Both the position numbers and the translations under genes were made by a program. A stretch of DNA of 64,000 nucleotides from Phascolomyces articulosus (Eukaryota; Mucoromycota; Mucoromycetes; Mucorales; Lichtheimiaceae), in assembly GCA_025677815.1 (NCBI GenBank), contig JAIXMP010000010.1, positions 310,001 to 374,000 of the forward strand. Direction: 5' to 3'. The notes under the pieces are model-generated. The model saw only the letters and a program-made list of their open reading frames with translations, had not been told where the DNA came from and did no database searches. Position 1 is the stretch's first letter. Every line of letters starts with the position of its first letter. Of the stretch, positions 1 through 11,511 are shown in pieces.

Positions 1-23
1 ATTTCAACTATCTTTTTATAATC

Positions 24-1683
24 ATGAGAGAAATCATCTCTTTGCACGTTGGTCAAGCTGGTGTCCAAATTGGTAACTCTTGTTGGGAGTTGTACTGCCT
101 TGAACATGGCATTCAACCTGATGGTCACATTCCTAATGAAGATGACCGTGGTGATAACTCTTTTGACACTTTCTTCAGTGAAACCTCTGCTGGTAAGCAC
201 GTCCCTCGTACTGTCTTTGTCGATTTGGAACCTACTGTGGTTGATGAAGTTCGCACTGGCACCTATCGTCAATTGTTCCATCCTGGTAAAGTATATCTAT
301 TTTTTTTATTTTCTCTCTTTCATATCACCTGCAAAAAAAAAAAAAAAAAAAAAAAGTAAAATAAATAAGATGCGGGTACCCAAAAAATTATGTATTTGTA
401 TGTGTGGTGAGAACCAGAAAATAAAGAAAAAAAAAGTTTACTAACATCCATATTCTTATTCTTATTATATAGAACAACTTATTACTGGCAAGGAGGATGC
501 TGCCAACAACTATGCACGTGGTCATTATACCGTAGGCAAGGAGCTTGTTGACTCTGTTCTTGACCGTATCCGCAAGTTGGCTGATAACTGTAGCGGTTTA
601 CAAGGTTTCTTGGTCTTCCACTCCTTTGGTGGTGGTACTGGTTCTGGTTTCGGTGCTCTTTTGTTGGAACGTTTGTCTCTTGACTATGGCAAGAAGTCCA
701 AGTTGGAATTCTCCATCTACCCTGCCCCTCAAGTCTCTACTTCCGTTGTTGAACCTTACAACTCTATCTTGACCACCCATACCACTTTGGAACACTCTGA
801 TGTCTCCTTCATGGTCGATAACGAAGCCATTTACGATATCTGCCGTCGTAACTTGGATATTGAACGTCCTTCATACTTGAACTTGAACCGTTTGATTGCT
901 CAAGTCGTTTCTTCCATCACTGCTTCTCTTCGTTTCGATGGTTCCTTGAACGTTGATTTGAACGAATTCCAAACTAACTTGGTTCCTTACCCTCGTATTC
1001 ATTTCCCTCTCGTCACTTATGCTCCTATCATCTCTGCTGCTAAGGCTTATCATGAACAACTTTCCGTTCAAGAAATCACCAGTGACTGTTTCGAGCCCAA
1101 CAACCAAATGGTCAAGTGTGATCCTCGTCATGGCAAGTACATGTCTTGTTGTTTGTTGTACCGTGGTGATGTTGTCCCCAAGGACACCAACGCCGCTATT
1201 GCAAACATTAAGACCAAGCGTACTATTCAATTCGTTGACTGGTAAGTAAAAAAAAAGGGGAAAAATCTTTTATTTGGGTTTATATGATAGGGTAGCTGTG
1301 ATTCTATTTCATGAGGAGTTGATATACAGTGAAACTGATGATGTTCTTTCATTATAATTAATAGGTGTCCTACTGGTTTCAAGGTTGGTATCAACTGCCG
1401 TCCCCCTGCTGCTGTCCCTGGCGGTGATTTGGCCAATGTCCAACGTGCCTTGTGTATGTTGAGCAACACCACTGCTATTGCTGAAGCTTGGGCTCGTTTG
1501 GATCACAAGTTCGATTTGATGTATGCCAAGCGTGCTTTCGTTCACTGGTATGTCGGTGAAGGTATGGAAGAAGGTGAATTCTCTGAAGCTCGTGAAGATT
1601 TGGCCGCTCTCGAAAAGGATTACGAAGAAGTTGGTTCTGACTCTCTTGGTGACTCTGAAATGGAAGAAGCTGAAGAATACTAA
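24..1683 (+). CDS. alpha-tubulin
   Basis: Alpha-tubulin, the GTP-binding subunit that pairs with beta-tubulin to build microtubules. Exons 24-285, 473-1241 and 1365-1683 give 449 residues, the normal family length. The start [13 protein letters not shown], the GGGTGSGFG nucleotide-binding loop and the acidic end EEAEEY with a terminal tyrosine are all visible. Both introns are GT-AG: the first splits the Glu codon in [15 protein letters not shown], the second splits the Trp codon of [12 protein letters not shown]. Intron 1 contains a 21-base poly-A run. The K40 loop is two residues shorter than in animal tubulin and has no lysine. Codon use is strongly biased to C/T-ending codons such as AAC, TTC and GGT, as expected of a highly expressed gene. 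Convergent with NUF2 downstream. Identity is certain; which paralogue it is cannot be told. Confidence 0.98.
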
Positions 1684-2330
1684 ATCTCTTAGTATAAAAA
1701 ATATCTACCATCTCTCTTTCTCCCTTTTTCTCTCTCTCTTTTAACACATAACATCGTTTCAACATTTAATAATACCTCTCTTTTTTTAATTTCGAAACAA
1801 CAAATATAATATTTTTTATCTGCATGCATGCACCTAAAAACAACTAAATCCAAGAAGATATAATCGTTTTTTATTATCCTTCTTTTTTTTCATATATTAT
1901 ATTATTATTATGATACATTTGGTAATGATTTTTAGTGTGTGAATCTAGTTCATTTACTAATATATTAAAAAAAGTAGTGGGGAAAATGACCTTGGTCTAT
2001 TTTGTTCATTAAAAAAAATAATAGTGTCCATGTATGGTTGTTATATAAAAAGATAAAGGGAACGAGAGGAGACACGGGAGGTGGAGCTATTACTTCCTGC
2101 ATAAAAAACGGATCCCCCTCAGATTGCTCAGTTCGATCAGATCCATCACACGCACATAAATATTTAGTTTGTTTGGTCCATATAATATACATTAATCACA
2201 AACAAAAACGTTCTCCAATACATTAATTGATCGAGCAAAAATGAAGCAGAGTATAATAACATATAATAGTATCTAAGTAGAGTTATTTTATAAAATAATC
2301 GAACAGAAATGGACCACTATTATTATACTT
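1684..2330. other. convergent intergenic spacer
   Basis: AT-rich spacer between the 3' ends of alpha-tubulin and NUF2. It must hold both 3' UTRs and polyadenylation sites. TTTTATT and AATAAA-like stretches are frequent, but none can be chosen with confidence. No gene seen; short ORFs on both strands lack family resemblance. Confidence 0.6.
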
Positions 2331-4450
2331 TTATTTGAGTGCATCTATTACACCATCAAGATAAGCAATAAGTGATGATTCCAGTTCATTGAGGTGTGTC
2401 TTGATAGCCTTAAATTCTGCATCTGATTCTTGACGGATATCGCGTAACTGAATAAAAATTTCGATTAGTTAATAGCTTTATTTGTATGACCCATGGATAA
2501 TAGTAATCCACTTCCTCTTTATCATTACCTCTTGTTCCAATTCTGCGATTTTTGCCTTATGTTTTAAAACATTGGTATCAATATCGGATGTTTCCTTTTG
2601 TGCCTCTTCAAACTCTTCTGTTCTCTTCAAGAAACTTTGATGTCGGGATTCATGAATTTTTTCTTCCTGTTCTTCATGTTGTTGCACTTTTATCTTTAAA
2701 GCTTCTTCTAATTGATGTAATTTCTGCTCAATTTGAGGTAGAGTAAACGATTTATATTGGTTAGAAACTTTTGTTGGGTATAGTTAATAAGTGGAGGAGA
2801 AAAAACATATTTGTATACCTTTTGATTTTCTTGTAATTCATTGGATTTTTGTACAACTTTTTCAACATTTCCTTCACTATCTGCTATGGAAGTTTTCACC
2901 CAATCACATTCGTTACGTAAACGTTGTATTTCTCGAGGTACTTGAGTACATCTTTCAAGATTCTAATCCATTTTTTATATATATTATATATCAACTTATG
3001 TGACTCAAAAATAAAGAAATATACCCTATATTTTATTTCTCCCTCTCTCCTGCTTTTTGTGAGGAGAATCAGGGATTCTCCCCCCTTTCATTCTCTCCAC
3101 AATTATTACCTGATCAATGTGATATACATATTCTAGTTGTTCTTTTACAGATTGTACTTGTTTTTGTGCTGCAGTATTTTTTGCTTGAAGTTCATCTGCT
3201 GTTTCTTTAATTTTGGATATATTCTAAGACAAGTGAATTTTTGTATGAGTTGATTATCATCATCATAAGCACAATAATAGAAAAATTGTATCATTTCAAA
3301 AAAAAAAAAAAATAATAATACCGCTGCTGCTTGTACTGTATCATAATTTTTTCCTATTTGGAAAGATCGTATTTCTTCACTCATGGTCAACAGGTTATAT
3401 TGTACATCTTGCTATATAATTGTCAACAATACATGATAATGAGTCCAGGGATTCCTCTCACTTTACGTATTCAATCCATCATTTTTTTTCAATTACCATA
3501 GCATCTTTTGCTTGTCTTCTTGCTTCACGTAGTTTATCATGATCCATTTTTAATGCATCTCCTTCAGAACTTATATTTCTCAATTCTTGTTCATATTCTG
3601 TATTATCCAATTCAAGTTGCTGTTGTAACAATTTTTGCTGTTCATCACGTTCTCTAATCAATTTTTTATTTAGTGGATACCAAAAAAAAAATACATCTGA
3701 CCTTTCCCAATTCAAAATATTATAATAACTCACCGATATTGCTCAATTTCTTCTTCTAATTGACTTTTCTTTTTAAGCTCGATTTCTTCTCTTCCTGAGG
3801 GTTCTTCCTACCATCATCATCATTATTATTTTTTTCCATCATAAAAAATAAAGATAAAATCAATTAAAATACGGATGTATACTCGTTGTATTTTGAGTTC
3901 TGATCCAATCCCTTACTATTTCACTTGCAGGAGTTTCAAAGGTTGCCCAACTTTCTTCACGAAACATGGCAAAATTAGCTAAAGCACTCAATATACGAGC
4001 AAGACGATGAGGTGTTGGAAACATTAAATCAGCTATTTGAAAGTCTTTATGTCCAAGAGCACTTAATAATTTTTTGCTATATACAAATACATATATATTG
4101 GGTTATTTTTAAAAAAAGGAACCTTTTCTTTGCTTTACTTTCATTATAGTTAACACTTACACTTCAAAATAGAGAAACCAAATATAATTCGTATCCACGA
4201 TAGTAGGGTTATCACCATAGACTGTTTTTGCATTTTTCACTCGCCAAGATTTAACAAGACCAAGAATGGTTCGAAAGATCTCTTGCGTTCCTTCAGGTGT
4301 AGGATGAAGTAAATCTTGTTCAGTCACGCTGATTTGCATTGCTGTAAAACAGTTGACAAGGTCAGGTGTAGAAAGTGTTGGTAAACTATATTCTGTATCT
4401 ATTTCTATTTTTGAATCGAAAAGAATGGCATTGCGAGTTCGTCCCATCAT
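2331..4450 (-). CDS. NUF2: kinetochore protein Nuf2 (NDC80 complex)
   Basis: Nuf2, the partner of Ndc80 in the kinetochore complex that binds microtubules. Nine exons on the minus strand: 4450-4161, 4076-3883, 3803-3734, 3653-3497, 3411-3322, 3223-3110, 2962-2819, 2726-2529 and 2447-2331. They total 457 residues, typical for Nuf2. The N-terminal CH-like domain (about residues 1-160) is recognisable from YSLPTLSTPDLVNCF, VTEQDLLHPTPEG and then DLMFPTPHRLARILSALANF with FREESW. From about residue 170 to the end the chain is Lys/Glu/Gln-rich coiled coil, as expected for the NDC80 rod. The 3' splice site of exon 3 is ambiguous: two AGs keep frame, at 3804 or the next CTCAG. The start could be either of two adjacent ATGs. 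The head-domain motifs make other coiled-coil proteins unlikely. Confidence 0.9.
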
Positions 4451-6212
4451 GTATGAATAAATGTGGATTTTTTAACTTGTGAAATGTGAAAATAATCACA
4501 ACGCGATAATATGATACAACGCGAGCCAAAAAATTAATGGAGATACCAAAAATGGTAATCCACTTTTATTTTTTTTGTCGCGTAAAGCAAAACGCGAATT
4601 CTTTCGAAATATTTGAAAACATATCATCTCTTTTTCTTCAAAATAAAGTATTCTGGTAATTAAAAATGTATATTCATATCAATTTAAGTAGCTGAGTAGT
4701 GGTGGTGAAACATAATATACACACGAACTTGCAGAGAATTTTCAGGACCAAAACTTCGTGTCGTGCTGATCCCGATCTATTCATCAATCATCTGTATGGA
4801 TGGGAAAACATGGAAACAGTCATCACAGCAGCAGCTTATAGGATGATAGTTTATCATTGTTTCCTGGCTTCATAAACTTCTAGGTTCTATGATGAAAACA
4901 TAACACCACACCAAACTCTATTTTGAATGCAGTTGTTGAGTAAAAAGTATACGTACGATTTTATTTTACCATAGTATCTACGTAGAAACACTACATTTTA
5001 CAATACTATTATTTTGAATATCAGGCTCTATTAATAATAATACAGAACATTGGTCGAGATAAACTTTTTGAAGGGACTACAATATATACAACTTTATTTG
5101 TTACACGATTCGATTTAAAACTTCCGTTGATAGCGATTATGGTATATTAGGAAAAGGGCGTGAGAAACATAGAGCACTTTTTTTGTGTTGAACTTAACTT
5201 TGACGCTTTTTTTTTAACTCGCTGTTCATCAGTATAATTTTGTTTGTTTATGTTGGTTAGCTTGTTTATCCATCATTTTCTCACTGACAAATGTATAATA
5301 ACTATTAAGCACACTATGATGGTTTTTTTTATATAAAGTTGAGAAAGGAGTTACTTTGTTATCTTTATTATGAATGCCCGATAGAAATTGTCAGTTGTTA
5401 TCTAAAAAATACGATTGTTTCTTGAAGTTCCAAAAGCATTGGGGTTCTTTTTTTTTCTTCGGACTTTTCGGCGTGAGCGAGGATCAAAGTGCATTAAAAG
5501 AACCATACAAACAGAAGGTTGCTATATGTTTTCCTCTAATTATCCATCTCCTTTCATTTGGATCATTAAGCAAGCAATATCTTGATATTTAATGAACTAC
5601 CAACTGTGACGGCTGCAAATGTATGTAAAATATTAGATTCAATAGAGATATAGTAATCATAACTAATTATATTTGATTTTTTTGGTGTATATAAGGTATA
5701 GTTTTTAGGTACAATCAGATTGGTTACAGTTACATGGATACAGGGATCACCGGCGAATACCTTTGCTTTTGCCGAACACAATATACTCATACGTCAAGAA
5801 AAACAGAGAAGGAGAGAGTAAAAACAGCCTTATTACAGTTATTATTAGCGAAAGACAAAAAAAAATAATAAGCCCAACTATAAGTGATATTTTAGAAGTA
5901 AAAACATATAGTTTCATCTTTTCTTTACAGTGGTAACTACTATATATTTACGCATTAGTATTAATATAGATCGAATCTCAACAAAGAAAACGCGTGAGTG
6001 TGAAAGTGTCACGATTTGTGAGTCGGAACATGATATGAGCTTTATCTCAGGTTTAAGGATGTCGTACAACAAACCCAATTTCTTTTAGAACCAAGTTTGG
6101 GTCATTTTATCAAATCTAAATACGATACGATCCCTCTTGATCGAGTAACTTTTTTTCTTCTTTTTAATTTTCCCACCGCATACCTTCTTCTTTTTCTTTT
6201 TTATTCATCAAT
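4451..6212. other. intergenic region between NUF2 and first transporter
   Basis: About 1.8 kb of AT-rich DNA between divergent genes, so it should contain both promoters. A pyrimidine-rich stretch (about 6147-6205) directly precedes the transporter ATG. Short ORFs at 5374-5592 (+) and 5566-5790 (-) have no recognisable domain. I see no RNA gene. Confidence 0.5.
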
Positions 6213-8340
6213 ATGACTTCTGTAAAAGAGACAGAAATTATTGGTACTCCAGAAGTCCTGGACGAAAAAGTGATAGATAATACTTCAGAAGACGAAAGAA
6301 ATCATATACAAGAACGTGAACCACCAGATGGTGGTGTAAAGGCATGGCTGGTGGTTCTTGGAGCATTTTGTGTATGATATTTATTTCCTATTTTTTGGGT
6401 TTTTTTTTCAATTGGATAATAAGATGACGAATCTGACAACTATATGTATAAATATTAGGGTTTTTTTGCGACGTGAGTATTGCATCATGTAATAGTAGCT
6501 CTTGAATATGTTTGTTATCAATTGAATTTCACAGCTAAAACATCCTTTATTTTCTTATATATCGATAATGATTCAAACCAATAGTCAAGGTTATGGATAC
6601 AGGTAGGATACTAATAAATATAACATTTGAATATTTAATACAGCATCTTTGATAAGTCTAATTTCTTTCTTCTACGTGTAGTTGGGGTGTCTTTTTTGAT
6701 GAATATGATGCCAACGTTTATCCTGGTAAACTGACTGAACTTACTTGGATTGGTTCACTTTGGTATTGCCTTACCAACATCACTGGACCGTTTTACATTT
6801 ATATGGCATACAGGGTTGACGATCGTTATATTGTTGGTGCTTCATGTATTCTGAGTTGTCTTGCTATGATGATGGCAAGCATAACAAATTCGGTATGTTG
6901 TCTTTTTCTTTAAAAAAAGACTAGTAATTCAACAACAAATGTTAGTCATCGTAATTCAAACAGCTTATCACGTATTGGGGGGGAAAGGTTTGGCAATTAT
7001 ATATTACTCAGGGTATTATGTCTGGAATGGGTGCATCATTGGCATGGTTTTCATGTATGCGTGGTCCACAAATGTTTTTCTCAAAACGTCGGGGATTGGC
7101 AGTAGGTTAGTATATTGAAAAAGAAACACGCTTGATATATGTAACAATTTGCTTTACTAATGGACCATCATTGGATATTATATTATATAATTATATTATT
7201 ATATTAACTTATTATCATATTGAACACAGGAATTACCATGAGTGCCAGCGGTGCCGGTGGGTTATCTTTCTCGTATATTGCTCGAGCATGTTTCAATACT
7301 GTTGGATATCGATGGGCATTACGCATTCTTGGTTTCATGCAACTGGTCCTTCTTGCCGTTGCTTCTATTACATGCTGGCGTTTGAACCCACCATCAAAGA
7401 AAGTACCTATTGTTGATATTCAAGATTTTAAAAACAAGAAGTTCCTAGTTTTGTTTTTTATCCACTTTATTGGTAACTTTGCATTCTACGTAAGTATTAT
7501 TATTTTTGTATATAATACAAGTTGTTAAATCTGGAGTGTCTTATTACATAAAGGTGTGTCGTAATACCATTAGTAATTTCTTACTATTATTCTTTCTGTT
7601 CGTGATTTTTAGATTCCTTCTGGTTTCGTGCCTTCTTATTCTCGATATCTTAATCTTGACCCATGGATTGGTGCTAACCTTAATGCCATCATGTCTGCGT
7701 TTTTATTCTTTGGGAAAATTATTATTGGTTTTCTCAGCGACCACGTTGGGCGCTTTAATATGGCCGTCATCTGTGCTACCATGGCATGTATTGCTCATTT
7801 AGCAGGTAACCATAAGAAAGAAAGAAAAACCAGTAATCAAATTTAATATATGTATTTAAACTCACAACGCGATATTCATTTTTAATGTTTGTTTCACGGA
7901 TAGTTTGGCTTACCGCTTCTTCTGAAGGTTCTATGTGGGCTTTCGCAATTCTCTATGGTGAGTATTTTTCAAAATATCTTGTTTATGTTAGCTAGTATAC
8001 ATTAATATGAATTAATATTAATCTTATCTATAACTCATAATTTCTATACACATCAGGTATCTTTGGAGGTGGATATATCTCGATGATTACCGCAGTTATC
8101 GTCGAGGTTGTCGGGCTCGACCGCGTAGAGTCCGGTACGGGATGGGCATTCTTTGCTTGGTGTTTTGGCGGTCTTCTCGGTCAACCTATTAGCGCGGCTA
8201 TCGTTGAGAGGGGTGGAGATGGAAATCGTGATTATCGTGGTGCTGTCATTTTTGCAGGATGCCTGTTCTTTGCCGGTGCAGTTGCCTCATGGGTTCTTCG
8301 AGTGGTGCAAGGAGGATGGAAACTTAATAAGAAGGTCTAA
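6213..8340 (+). CDS. MCT-like (SLC16-type) major facilitator transporter, copy 1
   Basis: Plasma-membrane or organellar 12-helix transporter resembling monocarboxylate porters and fungal Mch proteins; substrate unknown. Nine exons: 6213-6371, 6459-6472, 6585-6602, 6682-6892, 6988-7105, 7230-7489, 7613-7805, 7904-7957 and 8057-8340, giving 436 residues. The family signature PPDGGVKAWLVVLGAF opens helix 1 after an acidic N-tail. Other marks are GYGYSWGVFFDEY, GPQMFFSKRRGLAVG in the helix 4-5 loop, GYRWALRILGF, and GFLSDHVGRFN after the central loop. Exons 2 and 3 are micro-exons of 14 and 18 bases. Very close to the copy at 13641-15598 in sequence and exon plan, so a recent tandem-type duplicate, but with two extra introns. 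Transport of monocarboxylates is inferred from family only. Confidence 0.88.
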
Positions 8341-9265
8341 ATAATATTGCCCTATATTAATAATTTATTTGATAGTTTGTGTAGTGGTAGTTTTATAGTT
8401 TAATTTATTATTATTATTATTATCTTCTTCTCTCCTCATTTACACCTACTATTATACCTATTATACTTGCACTATCCTTATTTTTACTATTTATTTTACA
8501 AACTTGGTTATTAATAATATTACTATATTATAATTTTTTTATATACCAAATATAAACTATGGACATTGGTAAAAAAAATTTGTCTCTCTAGATTTATGAT
8601 TCACTCTTTCTATTATTGTGAATATCTTTAATCAGCGTCATATTCTTTACGAAATTTGACTATCTTCGAGGATAAAGAAAAAGTGATTGAATATCGTGGC
8701 GATAAAGAACACTTGGTATTATTTATAACAACCACTGGGTAATCTAGTAAGCAACATGAAGTCTGATACAGAACTGCTGTTCCTATACCTGTAATATGTA
8801 GTAATATGATAATAAAGGACTACGCTGCCTACTTATCATTCAAGTAGGTGTATATATAAATATACCGATTACTGAATCCAAGAATAAATTCCATGAAGCC
8901 TTCATACATCCAAAAATACCATGTAAACTCTTTAAGGTGATTATGCGTTTGACCGAAATTGACAATAATGATGGTTCCCAGTTTTATATCTACTGGTTTA
9001 TATGTTATTATGATTGATCTATATGAAGTAATTATCGTATCACTTTATATGCCTCTCTCCACTTCTTCACTTAACAACGATGCTTAAATACATTCTTCAT
9101 CATTCATTATTTGGAAGGGATTTAATCAATCAGGCTTTTGTTGGATAATTATTTAGTTCAAATCGAAGATGTTGAAGAGGTTAGGAAAAAACCGATAAAA
9201 AATAAAAGAAGGCTATGGATAATATATATATATAAAGCGAAATGGCAAAACTACTTCATATTACG
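8341..9265. other. convergent intergenic spacer
   Basis: Spacer between the 3' ends of two convergent transporter genes. AT-rich, with TTATTATTATT tracts near 8406. Nothing recognisable as a gene; the ORF at 9138-9365 (+) overlaps the 3' exon of the minus-strand transporter and is a shadow. Confidence 0.5.
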
Positions 9266-11511
9266 TTATACTTTTTCAAATGGTCTGGTATTAATCTTAA
9301 ATTTGATGATCATTGCAAATAATGCACATAATACGTATCCTGTTCCAGCCACAATTCTACAATAGAAATATGGCTCCATGGTGGTGTTAATGTTCTCTAA
9401 GTAAGTGGCAATGAATGGCCCAAAAAGTCCAATGATAATAACGAAAGACCTGAATCCTAATGCTGTTTTTTTCGTTAGCTTAAAACTATCCATTCTACGT
9501 GTGATTATTATAATAGTAAATTAATGCAAAATAATCAAGTTATATTGATACTCTTTTCACTTACCAGCAGCATACTTTTCTGATCCCACAATAGTTATGA
9601 GAACTGATGGTACTAGAAATATGATAAATAATATGACCATATATCAGATACTGATAGTTGTTGTGACACTAACATTGTTAATTAATAAGAATTGTTTATG
9701 ATATATACAAACAGAGAAGTAGCATTGATAGACTAAGCCGTGAAGTACACAAAACGCCATTAAACTAGCCATACTTTGTGCAAACATCCAGATAAGAAGA
9801 ACAGTTAAAGCAGCAATGATCATGCATCCAATAAAGGCATTAAGAGGGCCAATCCTATCGGCGATGATGCTAAATCAATAAACGTACTCCTCCTTATTGG
9901 TTAGTGCTGTAAAGCTAATATCATTATTGTATTACTATACGAAAGAAACTCCTTTAATTACCCATCCAAGATACTTCCAACCACACTTGTTGCACATAAA
10001 ACGGTAACACCTAGGGCTCCTTGAGTATCATTAAGACCAATAGAAGTTGCAAACGCTTATATTAAAATTTAAAAATGAGTGAATAATGGATATATAATAT
10101 ACAGGTGCTATCGGTTCGTGGAATGTCAATCTGTTCACGTTTTTATACATACAGGGAATAAATGTAAATGTAATATACATTGCATATATATAAATGGGAC
10201 CAACAATAATCCAGAGCATCAAATTAACGTTCTTTAACAAAGTAAAATCAAACATGGCACGAATTCTCTGCTTTTGTTTAATTTTTTGGGACGAGGGCAA
10301 TGATGAATCTTTTAGCTCTTTTACAAGAGGGAATCCTATAATAGAGCTGGAGAAGAATATAATCCCTAATATGCGGAATGTCCTTGGAATTGGCATAAAT
10401 AAAAACAATGAGCAATATTATTAATCTGTAGTTATACAGACGTCCTACTATTAGTACGTCAGTTTATATACTACGTCATTTACTGACCATTGATACCCAA
10501 GATTTTCGTTTGATTTATTTGCAATTAATGGTAATATAGACCCACCGAAAGGAACTGCGCCAGTAAATATTCCACTCGCCGTATTGCGGTGTTTTACAAA
10601 CCACTTTGGTAATAAATGGTAGGCAACCTAAATCAATGAAAAATGGAAAAAATGATTTAAGTTACGAGTCTATAACAATGACTCCGTTATGGCTATTTTA
10701 ACAATGCTGATACATACAGTACACATAAGCGCATTTCCCATCCCACAGCAAAAACTATAGGTTATGTACAGCTGCCAAATCTGTATGTTGATTTAAATGA
10801 TTGCATCGTCTCCATTTAATATGAAATAACATACATTGGTTCATTTTTTTTTTCAAGCTAAAAATAGAGTACGATGTGGACCTACAGAGTTGACAATGGA
10901 TGACAGAAGTAAACCACCGGTCATAAACAGTATTCCGATCATTAATAATATCCTAAAGTGTATTATTGGATACAGAATATTGGCTGTAAATATATTAAAC
11001 ATGAATAAAACTTCATATAACATCCCAATGAATGTTAGGCTCATAATAAGATTTGAACTTGTAAATGTTTTATTTCTGATATAATAGTCTTGCATTACAC
11101 CTATAATAATTTTTATCAAAAATGACAAAAAAAAGATCAGAGTCAGTGAAATGTATTAAAGAAAAACATTTCATTGGTGTGTTACTAAGCATTATCTATC
11201 TTACCCCTTGTATGTAGTAACATATAAATGCCCAAGTTCAAATAAATGTTAGTGTTATTTTTTTGTGTTCAAAAGAAAAATAATTGTATTAATTATTACC
11301 ATGGCATTTGTATACCGACAAACAAATTTATGAAGACAAAGCCAGTAAGAGTAATCCATGCGTGTTTTCCATCCACACTACTAGGAATAAACAATGTATC
11401 ATCACTTTTTGTTTCTGTATTGTTCGTGGATACAGGATTCTCAATGCAGTCTTCCTTGTAAAAACGTTGATCTTGTTCGATTACTTCATTGATTGACACT
11501 TTCTCGTTCAT
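9266..11511 (-). CDS. divergent MCT-like major facilitator transporter
   Basis: A second MCT-like transporter, on the opposite strand and much diverged from its two neighbours. A workable all-GT-AG model is 11511-11316, 11100-10886, 10780-10718, 10627-10488, 10382-10153, 10055-9962, 9869-9709, 9612-9561 and 9494-9266, which sums to 459 residues in frame. Alignment to the neighbours is clear at IWQLYIT, GYQWTFRILGI, the central loop SQKIKQKQRIRAMFDF and a GIIADRIGPLNAF loop. The usual PDGG signature is replaced by SVDGKHAWITLTG. The first junction is uncertain: coding-like sequence runs on as GIQMPW to 11300, and the first intron is about 215 bp. The model used here would shorten helix 1. Lower G+C than its neighbours. 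Could be a weakly constrained or decaying paralogue. Confidence 0.7.

Noticed and set aside
24..4450. A functional mitotic gene cluster (tubulin plus NUF2).
   Set aside because: The two genes are convergent, do not share a promoter, and such adjacency is not conserved knowledge; chance is sufficient.
5374..5790. Two overlapping ORFs (72 codons plus, 74 codons minus) with fairly mixed composition.
   Set aside because: No recognisable domain and no plausible splice partners on either side; they overlap each other and lie in the NUF2/transporter promoter region.
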